Below are positions 25,374-34,351 of a stretch of DNA of 64,000 bases, piece after piece. The position numbers and the translations under genes were made by a program. Each line of letters begins with the position of its first letter. Position 1 is the stretch's first letter. Source of the DNA: Croceicoccus mobilis (GTDB lineage: Bacteria; Pseudomonadota; Alphaproteobacteria; Sphingomonadales; Sphingomonadaceae); the NCBI RefSeq assembly GCF_001661965.1, contig NZ_LYWZ01000027.1, positions 62,001-126,000 on the forward strand, in the 5' to 3' direction. The notes beneath the pieces were generated by a model. That model worked only from the letters and a program-made list of their open reading frames with translations, was not told the DNA's origin and searched no databases.

Positions 25374-25897
25374 GGCCGGCCTATGGAGGAAGTCCGCAGG
25401 ATCTGGCCCGCCACCGCTGCCGCGACCAGATCGCGGAACAGCCCCTCAAACGTCTCGCGCGTTGCGACCAGCAGTTCGCGCACGGTTTCGGGCACGGCGC
25501 GCAAATCGTTCATCAGCGATGTCGTCAGCGAATCCGGATCGGCGACATCGTCGATGGCCCTGCGTATCTCCGTCTCCGCCTCGTTATCCGCCTCCGCCTC
25601 GTTAAAGGCGCGGTCGTGGATCCGCACCAACAGCACCTCTTTCAAGCGGATGTAGTGATGGTGCGAGCCGGCCAGCAGGCCCATCTTTTCACCGATGTCG
25701 CGAATGCTGGTGCCGGCATAGTCGCGAGTCGCGAACAATTGCGCGCCAGCTGCCAGCACCTTTTCCTGCCGGGCCGGATTTTGGGCTGCCGGGCAGCTAT
25801 CTGCCTGTTTCGCTTGCGCCATCTGTACCGAGTAGAGCGCGCGCGCCACGCTCGGCAAGCGCTTTCGCCCCGAAATTGTAACGATCGCTTGATGCAT
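25370..25897 (-). CDS. TetR-family transcriptional regulator, short C-terminus
   Basis: The N-terminal helix-turn-helix is clear (AAGAQLFATRDYAGTSIRDI, GEKMGLLAGSHHHYIRLKEV). The protein then stops after LRTSSIGRP, about 60-70 residues earlier than most TetR proteins, so the ligand-binding domain looks shortened. The start is uncertain: ATG 25897 gives 175 residues and ATG 25822 gives about 150; neither has a good ribosome-binding site. It overlaps the MpaB-like gene by four bases and probably controls it, if it is still functional. Confidence 0.7.
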   Translation of the reverse strand: MHQAIVTISGRKRLPSVARALYSVQMAQAKQADSCPAAQNPARQEKVLAAGAQLFATRDYAGTSIRDIGEKMGLLAGSHHHYIRLKEVLLVRIHDRAFNEAEADNEAETEIRRAIDDVADPDSLTTSLMNDLRAVPETVRELLVATRETFEGLFRDLVAAAVAGQILRTSSIGRP

Positions 25898-25919
25898 GTG
25901 GTCCGCCAGGACCTTAACC

Positions 25920-26070
25920 CCCCTGGTGAATGCAAATGCCCTCTCCCGCTTTTACGCGGCCCATGTGCTGCCGCAGGCACCTGCGCTGAAAGCGGCCATG
26001 GCGGCGGGGCCCGACCTGGACATGGATCTGGCCGAAGAGCTGTTCCCAAAACGGATGGGCCAGCGCCACG
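25920..26070 (+). pseudogene. Acyl-CoA dehydrogenase C-terminal relic
   Basis: On the plus strand, frame of 25896, the codons read NALSRFYAAHVLPQAPALKA then AMAAGPDLDMDLAEELFP. This resembles the last 35-40 residues of sphingomonad acyl-CoA dehydrogenases (RFFA-HVLP-ALxxxVxAG-LxLxEExF). No upstream part of such a gene is present. The open frame continues antisense through fahA only by composition. I read it as a deletion scar between the TetR and fahA genes. Confidence 0.45.
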
Positions 26071-26081
26071 CTGGCCCTATG

Positions 26082-27371
26082 CTAGCGCCCGACGATGACC
26101 CCGCGGCATTCGCCGAAGCCGATGCGGGCACAGCCCTCCTTTTCGGCGAAGGCGCGCATCACGATTTCGTCGCCATCCTCCAGGAAGGTGCGCGTCTCGC
26201 CCGAAGGCAGGGCGATCGGCTTCGTGCCATTGGCCGACAGCTCCATCAGGCTGCCCCAGCTCGTCTCGTTCTTGCCCGACAGCGTGCCGGTGCCCAGCAG
26301 ATCGCCCGGATTGAGATCGCAGCCATTGCTGGCGTGATGCGCGACCATCTGCGCCGCGGTCCAGTACATCGCGGTCATCGAACCGCTGCTGAGCCGGTGC
26401 GGCGCATGGCCTGCATCGCGCATCGCAGCCGTGCTGATCAGCACCTCCATCGTCACCGCCAGCGCGCCTTCCCCCTGATCGGCATCGTCCCACAGATAGG
26501 GTAGCGGTTTCGGATCGCCTTCGGCACGCGCGGGCTGCGCCGTGCGGAACGGGGCAAGAGCGTCCATGGTGACCACCCATGGCGAAACGGTGGAATGGAA
26601 ATTCTTGGCAAGGAACGGCCCCAGCGGCTGGTACTCCCATGCCTGCAGGTCTCGTACAGACCAGTCGTTCAGGATCGAGATCCCGGCGATATGTCGCCCC
26701 GCCCCGGCAATCGGGACCGGCTGGCCGAGCGCATTGCCCTCACCCACCCAGACGCCCATCTCCAGCTCGTAATCCAGCCTCGCGCTCGGGCCGTAACCGG
26801 GCATGTCCTCACCCTCTGCCGGGCGCGTCTGGCCGTAGGGCCGGATGACATCGCCGCCCGATACCCGCACCGAAGAAGCGCGGCCGTGATAGCCGATGGG
26901 CACATGCTTGTAATTGGGAAGCAGCGGATTTTCGGGCCGGAAGAAACGCCCGATATTCTCCGCGTGATGGATCCCGGTATAGAAATCGGTGTAATCGCCA
27001 ATGCGGAAGGGAAGCTCCATCACGGCGTCGGCCACCGGGTGGAGATGCGGCTCGACCCGTTCGCGGTGATCCTCCTGCGTCAGCAGGGTAAAGAGCTGCC
27101 GTCGCAGATCGCGCATCGCATCCCCGCCGCGCGCGGCAAGATCGTTGAGCGATCCCATCGCATCGCGCGCCGCTTCCTGCGCCTTGCCCGTCATCAACCC
27201 GGCGATTGTCGGCAGCGACAGGACGTGATCGCCGATCCGCGTTACGCCCAGCGACGCGCCGCCATCAATGCTCGCCATGCCAAGCGGCAGGTTCTGGACC
27301 GGAAAGTCGCAATGGCCCTGAGCGCCGGGGACCCAGCAGCGTGCTGCCGGATCATGGGTGAAATCGATCAT
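26082..27371 (-). CDS. fahA: Fumarylacetoacetase
   Basis: The last enzyme of tyrosine/homogentisate breakdown, splitting fumarylacetoacetate into fumarate and acetoacetate. Starting at MIDFTHDP (27371) gives 429 residues, close to the family. Key motifs: DYTDFYTGIHHAENIGRFFR, PIGYHGRASSVRVSG, DYELEMGVWVGEGN (metal ligands), NDWSVRDLQAWEYQPLGPFL, SGKNETSWGSLMEL. Upstream codons to 27458 have no start context. No hppD or hmgA gene is in the window, so the rest of the pathway lies elsewhere. The AraC-type regulator upstream, same strand, is a candidate controller. Confidence 0.95.
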   Translation of the reverse strand: MIDFTHDPAARCWVPGAQGHCDFPVQNLPLGMASIDGGASLGVTRIGDHVLSLPTIAGLMTGKAQEAARDAMGSLNDLAARGGDAMRDLRRQLFTLLTQEDHRERVEPHLHPVADAVMELPFRIGDYTDFYTGIHHAENIGRFFRPENPLLPNYKHVPIGYHGRASSVRVSGGDVIRPYGQTRPAEGEDMPGYGPSARLDYELEMGVWVGEGNALGQPVPIAGAGRHIAGISILNDWSVRDLQAWEYQPLGPFLAKNFHSTVSPWVVTMDALAPFRTAQPARAEGDPKPLPYLWDDADQGEGALAVTMEVLISTAAMRDAGHAPHRLSSGSMTAMYWTAAQMVAHHASNGCDLNPGDLLGTGTLSGKNETSWGSLMELSANGTKPIALPSGETRTFLEDGDEIVMRAFAEKEGCARIGFGECRGVIVGR

Positions 27372-27488
27372 GCTCAAGGGTCTGGCTCCTGCTCTGCCGG
27401 ATGCCTGTATCGGACCGGTCGTTATCGAGAGCCCCACATCGTCCCGCCCCCCCGCCATTGCAAGTGGCAGCGATTGGCCGGGGCCATC

Positions 27489-28490
27489 TCAATCCACATC
27501 GGCCTCCAGCTTCTGGAAAGCACGCGGCGGCATGTGGAAACGGCGCCGGAACGCGGTCGTGAAATTGCTGACGTGCCGATAGCCGGCGTCGATCGCGATA
27601 TCCTCCAGATCCATCCCGCCATCGCTCAATTGCTGCCGCGCGCGCATCAGCCGCGCCTCTCTCACGATATCGGCAACCGACATGCCGAACACGTCCTGCA
27701 AGGCCGCGGCCAGACCGCGCGGCCGCATGCCGAGATCGACCGCAAGCTGTTCAAGCGTAGGCGCATCGTCGATGGATGCCAGTACCCGGTCGCGCGCATC
27801 CATGGCGCTATCGACAAGGGACGCGCGGGCAAAGGATCGCTGCGTCAGCGCCCGGTTGTCGACCGCCTCGACCACCGCGCACAGCAGGCCCGGCACCAGC
27901 GCCGATAGGAAGCGGGTGCGGATATCCCCTTCCAGATTGCAGTCGAGCGCGCTGCGGGCCAGATTGCGCACTCTCTCGCTGGTTCCGACCAGCGTGCCGG
28001 GGCGGTCATGCGTCAGCAGCCGCCGGATCTGCGCCTCATGCGTGCCCCAGTCGAGCGAGAGGAGATATTCGACATCCTGCGCTCCGAAGGTCATGGCCAC
28101 CGCCCGAAAATGCGCGCCGCCCAGATAGACGGCGGAGCCCGGCGGATCCTCGACCCTCTTGATGATGCATTCGCCCGGATCGATGCGGCGCTCGACCGGG
28201 TCGTCATCTTCAAACGCCACTTCCATCCCGCCGGTCAGCAGGATCAATATGCCCAGCGAACCGATCGCCTCGGCCGGGGCGTAGGGGATGTGGCAATCGC
28301 CATCGAAGACGAGATCGATCAGCACCAGCCCGCCGGTGGGGCCAAAGGGCACAATTTCGTGCGGCATGACGGCACAGGGGTTGGGAGAGGAGGAAATCTC
28401 GGCTGACGAGACTACCGTCGCGCGCAGCCCATCCTCGAACCGATTCTCGTTTTCGCCCCCGAAAAATACGCGCAGCTGATCCATTTGCAT
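27489..28490 (-). CDS. AraC-family transcriptional regulator
   Basis: A 333-residue regulator. Residues 1-215 form an unrecognised sensor region of the AraC-binding-like type (PHEIVPFGPTGGLVLIDLVF; IDPGECIIKR). The C-terminal 100 residues carry the two helix-turn-helix motifs, PTLEQLAVDLGMRPRGLAAA and DLEDIAIDAGYRHVSNFTTA followed by FRRRFHMPPRAF, the classical AraC signature. The gene is co-directional with fahA 117 bases downstream, so regulation of fahA is plausible but not proven. Its ligand cannot be judged. Confidence 0.88.
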   Translation of the reverse strand: MQMDQLRVFFGGENENRFEDGLRATVVSSAEISSSPNPCAVMPHEIVPFGPTGGLVLIDLVFDGDCHIPYAPAEAIGSLGILILLTGGMEVAFEDDDPVERRIDPGECIIKRVEDPPGSAVYLGGAHFRAVAMTFGAQDVEYLLSLDWGTHEAQIRRLLTHDRPGTLVGTSERVRNLARSALDCNLEGDIRTRFLSALVPGLLCAVVEAVDNRALTQRSFARASLVDSAMDARDRVLASIDDAPTLEQLAVDLGMRPRGLAAALQDVFGMSVADIVREARLMRARQQLSDGGMDLEDIAIDAGYRHVSNFTTAFRRRFHMPPRAFQKLEADVD

Positions 28491-28651
28491 TCTCCTGCGC
28501 GAAGAGCCTTACACGGTTCTTTGCCCTTTGTACTCCTGCCGATAATATTCTGCCCTTTTCACGACACCGCGCGTTAAACTGCCCATCACAGGACGAACTG
28601 TCCGCTGCAGGGGGCCGTATGGATCGAAACCGGCTCCGCGCCGCCAAGGTT

Positions 28652-29179
28652 CTAAAGGCGCCGCTTCTCCAGCTTTCGCGCAAGCGTGCGGCGGTGGAGG
28701 CCGAGCCGGCGCGCCGCCTCGGAGACATTGAAGTCACACTCGACCAGTGTCTGGTGGATATATTCCCATTCCAGCGTCTTGATCGAGGTTTTGCGCCCTT
28801 CCACGGGCACGCTGGCATCGCCTTGCTCGGCGTTGAAGGCGGCCTCGATATCGTCGGTGTTGGATGGCTTCACCAGATATTGCGAAGCGCCCAGCTTGAT
28901 CGCCTCGACCGCCGTTGCGATGCTGGCATAGCCTGTCAGCACGACGACGCGCGTATCGGGCTGCACCGCTTTCAGCGCCTGCACAACGGCAAGCCCAGAA
29001 TCGCCACCCAGCTTCAGATCGACGACCGCATAGGTGAAATCACCCTGTCTCGCGGCTTCATCCGCCTGAGCCGCGGAAGATGCGGTGGTGACCGCATAGC
29101 CGCGCCTTTCGAACGAGCGGCCAAGCGTGCGGGCAAAGGCCGGGTCATCTTCGACGATCAGCAATCTGGCGCCGCTCAT
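28652..29179 (-). CDS. regA: Redox response regulator RegA/PrrA/ActR type
   Basis: A 175-residue two-component regulator: receiver (1-118; LLIVEDDPAF, phospho-acceptor Asp in AVVDLKLGGDSG, VVVLTGYASIATAVEAIKLG, QYLVKPSNT) and a Fis-like helix-turn-helix at the C-terminus (NVSEAARRLGLHRRTLARKL). The HTH is nearly identical to that recalled for RegA/PrrA. The Pro-rich hinge common in RegA is not evident; the linker reads AEQGDASVPVEGRKTS. It overlaps regB by four bases. Known RegA proteins control respiration, nitrogen assimilation and carbon fixation genes according to redox state. Confidence 0.93.
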   Translation of the reverse strand: MSGARLLIVEDDPAFARTLGRSFERRGYAVTTASSAAQADEAARQGDFTYAVVDLKLGGDSGLAVVQALKAVQPDTRVVVLTGYASIATAVEAIKLGASQYLVKPSNTDDIEAAFNAEQGDASVPVEGRKTSIKTLEWEYIHQTLVECDFNVSEAARRLGLHRRTLARKLEKRRL

Positions 29180-30474
29180 GCGATAGGTCCCTTCCGATAG
29201 GCGATGGCCTCCAGCGGCAGCGACAGGCGCACCATCGCGCCGCCGTTTTCGCGATTGGCGACCCGGACATTGCCCCCCAGCTTGCGCATCACATTGGTGA
29301 CAAGGAACAGCCCCAGACCGCCCCCGTCGCGCCCCTTGGTCGAGGCGTAGGGCTGGCCGATGCGATCCATGATTTCGGGCGCGAAGCCCGGTCCGTTATC
29401 CGTCACAGTGACAACCAGATCATCATCGACCCGCGCGATTTCAAGCGCGACATGGGCAGGCGATGCTTCCTGCGCATTGTCGATGACATTGCCGATCACC
29501 TGCCGCAATCCTGGATCGGCGACGATGGCCATGTCTTCACCGAACAGGTCGGTGAAGATCAGTTCGCCATCGCTGCGCGACTGCCATTCGCGCGCGATCT
29601 CGGCAAAGACCGTGCGCACGCTGGTGACCACCGGGTTTTCCCCGCGCAGTTCGCCCGCCGACATCAATATGCCGCTCACGATCGTCTTGCAGCGTTCCAG
29701 CTCTGTCCGCATGTCGGCGATGTCTTCCTGCAATTCCTCATCGGCGGTGACGACCGGCAAATGAGTCCAGTCGCCCAAGATCACCGACATGGACGACAGC
29801 GGCGTTCCCAGCTCGTGCGCCGCGCCCGATGCGAGGAGCCCCATGCGGATGATGTGGTCCTCCTCTGCCGCCTGACGCCGCATAGCTTCCAGCGCCTTGT
29901 CGCTTTGGCGGCGATTGCGGTCGAGCCGGGTCACGAAAAACACCAGCAGCGCCGCGGCCAGAACGAAACAGAAAAGGCTGCCGAACTGGTAGAGGCGAAA
30001 TTCCTGCGCCGCATGTTCATCGGGCAGATCGAGCGGCACGTTGAAAAAGGTGAGAAACACGATCGCAAGGCTGGCAACCGCCGCGATCACCCAGCTTTGA
30101 CGCGGTTCGAGGATGACCAGCCCGATCACGATCTGCAGCAGGAACAGGAAGGTGAAGGGGTTGGTCGAACCGCCTGAATGATACAGCTGCCAGCACAACG
30201 CCGCGACATCGATCAAAAGGGCGACCAGCAGCTCCCCCTGAGAGAATTCGCGCCTGCGCCGCAGGCTGAGCGCGCCCAGCAGGTTCACGCATATCAGCAG
30301 CAGCGGCGCGAGCAGCAGCGGCGCCAGCGGCAGGCGGGCTTGCAGCAGGGCGGTGACGGCGACGATGGTGGCCAGTTGCCCGATGACCGCGATCCACCTC
30401 AGCTGGATCAACAGCAGCACATTGCGCCAGCTGGCGCTCGCATGTGCAGGTACCGGGGCGATGAAGCGCAACAT
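29176..30474 (-). CDS. regB: Redox sensor histidine kinase RegB/PrrB type
   Basis: A 432-residue membrane kinase. About six helices fill residues 15-200. The ubiquinone-binding motif of RegB, GGxxNPF, is present as GGSTNPF. The H-box is ASGAAHELGTPLSSM, and ELERCKTIVSGIL contains a Cys at the place of the redox-active Cys265 of Rhodobacter RegB. ATPase boxes: VIGNVIDNAQEAS, DNGPGF, GGGLGLFLV. Together these mark a true quinone- and thiol-sensing RegB. It is encoded in the same run as cyoABCD and SURF1, linking the sensor to the oxidase whose quinone pool it would read. Confidence 0.94.
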   Translation of the reverse strand: MLRFIAPVPAHASASWRNVLLLIQLRWIAVIGQLATIVAVTALLQARLPLAPLLLAPLLLICVNLLGALSLRRRREFSQGELLVALLIDVAALCWQLYHSGGSTNPFTFLFLLQIVIGLVILEPRQSWVIAAVASLAIVFLTFFNVPLDLPDEHAAQEFRLYQFGSLFCFVLAAALLVFFVTRLDRNRRQSDKALEAMRRQAAEEDHIIRMGLLASGAAHELGTPLSSMSVILGDWTHLPVVTADEELQEDIADMRTELERCKTIVSGILMSAGELRGENPVVTSVRTVFAEIAREWQSRSDGELIFTDLFGEDMAIVADPGLRQVIGNVIDNAQEASPAHVALEIARVDDDLVVTVTDNGPGFAPEIMDRIGQPYASTKGRDGGGLGLFLVTNVMRKLGGNVRVANRENGGAMVRLSLPLEAIAYRKGPIA

Positions 30475-30477
30475 GCG

Positions 30478-31221
30478 CTAGCGGTTAGGCGAAACCCGCC
30501 ACAGAAGCCAGATGGCCACGAGGGAAAGCACGGCCAGCGCAAACCATGTCAGGGCATAGGACAGGTGATTGTCGGGGAAATTGATGACGGTCAGGCCGGG
30601 CACCGGCTGCGCCCCTTCCCCGCTGTTCGCGCCGCCTGCTTCCGCCTGCGCATCGATAAAGGCGGGCACGACCGCGCCAATGCCGCGATCCTGCGCCAGT
30701 GCCGCGACATCGCGCGAATACCAGCGGTCGTCGGCAGGGCGGTTCGACTGGAGGAGGCTGCCGCCCGGTTCGGGTTTGCGCAGCAGGCCGGTGACCATGA
30801 CCAGCCCTGTGGGAACGGCGGCGGAAGCTTCGCCAACCGTGGTGCCAGCGGGGACAAAGCCGCGATTGATCCAGATCTGGCGACCATCTTCGGCGCGCAT
30901 CGGCACCATGGTCCAGTACCCGGTGCCAAGCCCCGTCGCCGCCCTGACCAGCGCGGCCGCCTCCGGCTCGAACCGGCCGGCGGCGCGCACGCGAAGATAT
31001 TCGAAATCATCCGCTGCCAGCACCCGGTCGGAAGGCAGCGCCACCGGCGAGGCCGCGACCCGCGCATCGACGCGGGCGATCAGATCATGCTTCCAGTGCA
31101 GGCGCTGCACCTGCCACACGCCCAGCGCGACGAACCCCGCACAGGCCAGCAGGAGCACTATGGTCAGCACCCATGGCCTGCGAGACTTCACTACTCCGTC
31201 AATCGCCCCAGCATCCGGCAT
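30478..31221 (-). CDS. SURF1-family oxidase assembly protein
   Basis: A 247-residue membrane protein with one helix near each end (about 20-40 and 215-240) and a periplasmic domain between, the SURF1 plan. Motifs: LGVWQVQRLHWKHDLI, YWTMVPMRAEDGRQIWINRG with FVP after it, and NFPDNHLSYALTWFALAVL. SURF1 proteins help insert haem a into haem-copper oxidases. It sits three bases from regB and nine from cyoD, so it is part of the oxidase operon; with a quinol oxidase it probably handles haem of subunit I. Confidence 0.9.
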   Translation of the reverse strand: MPDAGAIDGVVKSRRPWVLTIVLLLACAGFVALGVWQVQRLHWKHDLIARVDARVAASPVALPSDRVLAADDFEYLRVRAAGRFEPEAAALVRAATGLGTGYWTMVPMRAEDGRQIWINRGFVPAGTTVGEASAAVPTGLVMVTGLLRKPEPGGSLLQSNRPADDRWYSRDVAALAQDRGIGAVVPAFIDAQAEAGGANSGEGAQPVPGLTVINFPDNHLSYALTWFALAVLSLVAIWLLWRVSPNR

Positions 31222-31230
31222 CGGTCATTG

Positions 31231-31650
31231 TCAGGGCAATTGCCCCATCTCGCTCATTGAAGGCATCATGTTGTAGTTCAGGTGATACATGACCCAGAGC
31301 GAGCCCGACAGGGCGATGACCACGATGATGACGGTGAAGATCAGCGCCATCATGGTCCAGCCGCCTTCGGATTTCGTGTTCATGTGCAGGAAGTAGATCA
31401 TGTGCACCACGATCTGCACGATGGCGAAGGCCATGATGACCAGCGCGGTCGCCTGCTTGTCCGCGATCGCGCCCGACATCACCAGCCAGAACGGCACGGC
31501 GGTCAGCACGACCGAAAGCAGGAAGCCGATCACATATTCGCGCATCGAGCCGTGGGCCGCGCCATCATGTTCGTCATGACCGTGAGAGTGGGCGCTGGCG
31601 TGCATGTGCTTGCCGGCAAGCTCTTCGGGGCGGGTTTGGGTATCAGCCAT
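31231..31650 (-). CDS. cyoD: Cytochrome o ubiquinol oxidase subunit IV
   Basis: A 139-residue small subunit. Starting at ATG 31650 (overlap ATGA with cyoC) gives MADTQTRPEELAGK, a His-rich cytoplasmic start (HMHASAHSHGHDEHDGAAHG), then three helices in REYVIGFLLSVVLTAVPFWL, IVQIVVHMIYFLHMN and MMALIFTVIIVVIALSGSLW, which match CyoD. The His-rich leader is longer than in E. coli CyoD and could bind metal. The C-terminal YNMMPSM repeat is also found in other CyoD proteins. Confidence 0.93.
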   Translation of the reverse strand: MADTQTRPEELAGKHMHASAHSHGHDEHDGAAHGSMREYVIGFLLSVVLTAVPFWLVMSGAIADKQATALVIMAFAIVQIVVHMIYFLHMNTKSEGGWTMMALIFTVIIVVIALSGSLWVMYHLNYNMMPSMSEMGQLP

Positions 31651-32318
31651 CACAGCATTCCCATCAGATAGACAAAGGTGAAGACGCCGATCCAGATGAC
31701 GTCGAGGAAGTGCCAGAACAGCGACAGGCACATCAGGCGGCGCTTGTTGGCGGGGATCAGTCCCTTCATGCCGACCTGGATCACCAGCGTGACCAGCCAG
31801 ATCAGGCCAAATGTGACGTGAAGCCCGTGCGTGCCGACCAGCGAGAAGAAGGCAGTGAGGAAGCCCGAACGCCACGGCCCCGCGCCTTCCATGATCAGAT
31901 GCGTGAACTCGTAGATCTCGATCCCGAGGAAGCACAGGCCAAAGAAGCCGGTGACCAGCAGCCAGAGCTGCGTGCCCTTCACGCTCCCCTTTTCCATCGC
32001 CAGCATGGCAAAGCCATAGGTGATGGAGGAGAACAGCAGCATCGCGGTGTTAAGCGCGATCAGCGGCAGCTCGAACAATTCCTTCGGACCCGGACCCGCC
32101 GCGAAATTGCCGCCCAGCACGCCATAAGCGGCGAACAGCATCGCGAAGATGAGGCAGTCGCTCATCAGATAGATCCAGAAGCCCAGCATGGTGCTGCCGC
32201 CTTCGGGGTGATCGTGTTCGTCGAGGTCGTAGAACGCCTCTTGCAGCTGTTCCTGCGAAAGCCCGTGATCGGGGACCTGCGCGGATACGGTGCGGGCGTC
32301 GGCGGTGTTTGCAGTCAT
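31650..32318 (-). CDS. cyoC: Cytochrome o ubiquinol oxidase subunit III
   Basis: A 222-residue, five-helix subunit of the bo3-type oxidase. It starts after a polar N-terminus (DLDEHDHPEGGSTMLGFWIYLMSD, the usual subunit III entry) and includes IYEFTHLIMEGAGPWRSGFL and VGTHGLHVTFGLIWLVTLVI. The start lies 15 bases after the cyoB stop and the stop overlaps cyoD. Confidence 0.95.
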   Translation of the reverse strand: MTANTADARTVSAQVPDHGLSQEQLQEAFYDLDEHDHPEGGSTMLGFWIYLMSDCLIFAMLFAAYGVLGGNFAAGPGPKELFELPLIALNTAMLLFSSITYGFAMLAMEKGSVKGTQLWLLVTGFFGLCFLGIEIYEFTHLIMEGAGPWRSGFLTAFFSLVGTHGLHVTFGLIWLVTLVIQVGMKGLIPANKRRLMCLSLFWHFLDVIWIGVFTFVYLMGML

Positions 32319-32333
32319 TGTCTCGGCCCTCCC

Positions 32334-34346
32334 TTACGCTGCGGCCTGCGCCAGCTGGCGCGTGCGGGTATTCTCGGTCTCCACGACCTCCTCGACCGGA
32401 ATGTGATAATCCCGCTTGTAGTTGAAGGTGTGGAAGATGCCGTAGCCGAGGATCCCGACGAAGGAAGCGATGGCGAGCCACCAGATGTACCAGATCATCG
32501 CGAAGCCGAGGCCGACCGACAGGCCCGCCAGCACGACGCCGGTGGCGGTGCTCTTGGGCATATGTATCGCCTTGAAGCCTTGCGTGGGGCGGGTCACGCC
32601 GCACCGCTTCATGTCGGCCCATGCATCGATGTCGTGCACGCGCGGGGTAAAGGCGAAGTTGTATTCCGGCGGCGGCGAGCTGGTCGCCCATTCGAGGGTG
32701 CGGCCATCCCACGGATCGCCGCTTTCGTCGCGCAGCTTTTCCTTGTTCCGGATGGAAACATAGAACTGCACGAACATGGCGCCGATGCCCGCCGCGATCA
32801 TCACCGCACCCAGCAGGGCGACGATGAAGAACGGCTGAAGCGAGGGATCATCGAACATCCGCATGCGGCGCGTGACGCCCATCAGGCCCAGCACATAAAG
32901 CGGCATGAAAGCGGCATAGAAGCCCGGCACCCACATCCAGAAGCTGACCTTGCCCCAGAACGGATCGAGCTTGAAGCCGAACGCCTTGGGCCACCAGTAG
33001 TTGATCCCTGCGAATACGCCGAACACCACGCCGCCGATGATCACGTTGTGGAAATGCGCGATCAGGAACAGCGAATTGTGGAGCACGAAGTCGGCAGGCG
33101 GAACCGCCAGCAGCACGCCGGTCATGCCGCCGATGGTGAAGGTGAGCATGAAGGCCACCGTCCACATCATGGGCAGTTCGAACCGAATGCGGCCGCGATA
33201 CATCGTGAACAGCCAGTTGAAGAGCTTCGCACCTGTCGGGATCGAGATCACCATGGTGGTGATGCCGAAGAACGAGTTGACGCTCGCCCCCGAACCCATG
33301 GTGAAGAAGTGGTGCAGCCACACGACATAGGACAGGATGGTGATGACCATCGTCGCATAGACCATCGACGAATAGCCGAAGAGGCGCTTGCCGCTGAAGG
33401 TCGAGGTGACTTCGGAGAACACGCCGAACAAGGGCAGGATCAGGATGTAGACCTCAGGGTGGCCCCAGATCCATATCAGGTTCACGTACATCATGGAGTT
33501 CCCTCCAAAATCGTTCGTGAAGAAGTTGAAGCCCATGTACCGGTCGAGGCTGAGCATGCACAGCACCGCCGTCAGCACCGGGAAGGCGGCGACGATCAGG
33601 ATATTGGTGCACAGCGCCGTCCAGGTGAAGATCGGCATGCGCATCATGGTCATGCCCGGCGCGCGCATCTTGACGATGGTCGCCACGAGGTTGACGCCCG
33701 ACAAGAGCGTGCCCACGCCCGCGATCTGCAGCGCCCAGATCCAGTAATCCACGCCGACCCACGGGCTGTAGGCGATGCCCGACAGCGGCGGATAGGCAAG
33801 CCAGCCGGTCTGGCCGAATTCGCCCAGGAACAGGCTCATCATGATGATCACCGCACCCGCGGTCGTCATCCAGAAGCTGAAATTGTTGAGGAAGGGAAAT
33901 GACACGTCGCGCGCGCCGATCTGCAGCGGCACGACATAGTTCATCAGACCCGTCACGAACGGCATCGCGGCAAAGAAGATCATGATCACGCCATGCGCCG
34001 TGAACACCTGGTCGAAGTGATGCGCGTTGAGGTAGCCCTCGTTCCCGCCGAAGGCCATGGCCTGCTGCAGGCGCATCATGATCGCATCGGCAAAGCCGCG
34101 CACGAACATCACAAGGCCCAGCACCATGTACATGATGCCGATCTTCTTGTGATCGACGCTGGTGAACCATTCCTTCCAGAGATAGCCCCAGAGCTTGAAA
34201 TAGGTCAGCGCCGCGACCAGCGCGATGCCGCCCACGGCGACGCCTGCAAAGGTCGCCCAGACGATAGGCTCCATCGGGATGGCATCGAACCAGAGCCGGC
34301 CCAGGATGGGGCTCCAGTGATCGTGGCTTACGTGTTCCAGTTCCAT
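32334..34346 (-). CDS. cyoB: Cytochrome o ubiquinol oxidase subunit I
   Basis: The catalytic haem-copper subunit, 670 residues from ATG 34346; a TTG at 34355 that overlaps the cyoA stop is the alternative. The haem and copper ligands are in [32 protein letters not shown] (His-x3-Tyr cross-link pair), WLHHFFTMG and [12 protein letters not shown]. The K- and D-channel regions are present (e.g. [20 protein letters not shown]). It oxidises ubiquinol and pumps protons. Confidence 0.96.
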   Translation of the reverse strand: MELEHVSHDHWSPILGRLWFDAIPMEPIVWATFAGVAVGGIALVAALTYFKLWGYLWKEWFTSVDHKKIGIMYMVLGLVMFVRGFADAIMMRLQQAMAFGGNEGYLNAHHFDQVFTAHGVIMIFFAAMPFVTGLMNYVVPLQIGARDVSFPFLNNFSFWMTTAGAVIIMMSLFLGEFGQTGWLAYPPLSGIAYSPWVGVDYWIWALQIAGVGTLLSGVNLVATIVKMRAPGMTMMRMPIFTWTALCTNILIVAAFPVLTAVLCMLSLDRYMGFNFFTNDFGGNSMMYVNLIWIWGHPEVYILILPLFGVFSEVTSTFSGKRLFGYSSMVYATMVITILSYVVWLHHFFTMGSGASVNSFFGITTMVISIPTGAKLFNWLFTMYRGRIRFELPMMWTVAFMLTFTIGGMTGVLLAVPPADFVLHNSLFLIAHFHNVIIGGVVFGVFAGINYWWPKAFGFKLDPFWGKVSFWMWVPGFYAAFMPLYVLGLMGVTRRMRMFDDPSLQPFFIVALLGAVMIAAGIGAMFVQFYVSIRNKEKLRDESGDPWDGRTLEWATSSPPPEYNFAFTPRVHDIDAWADMKRCGVTRPTQGFKAIHMPKSTATGVVLAGLSVGLGFAMIWYIWWLAIASFVGILGYGIFHTFNYKRDYHIPVEEVVETENTRTRQLAQAAA

Positions 34347-34351
34347 GACGG

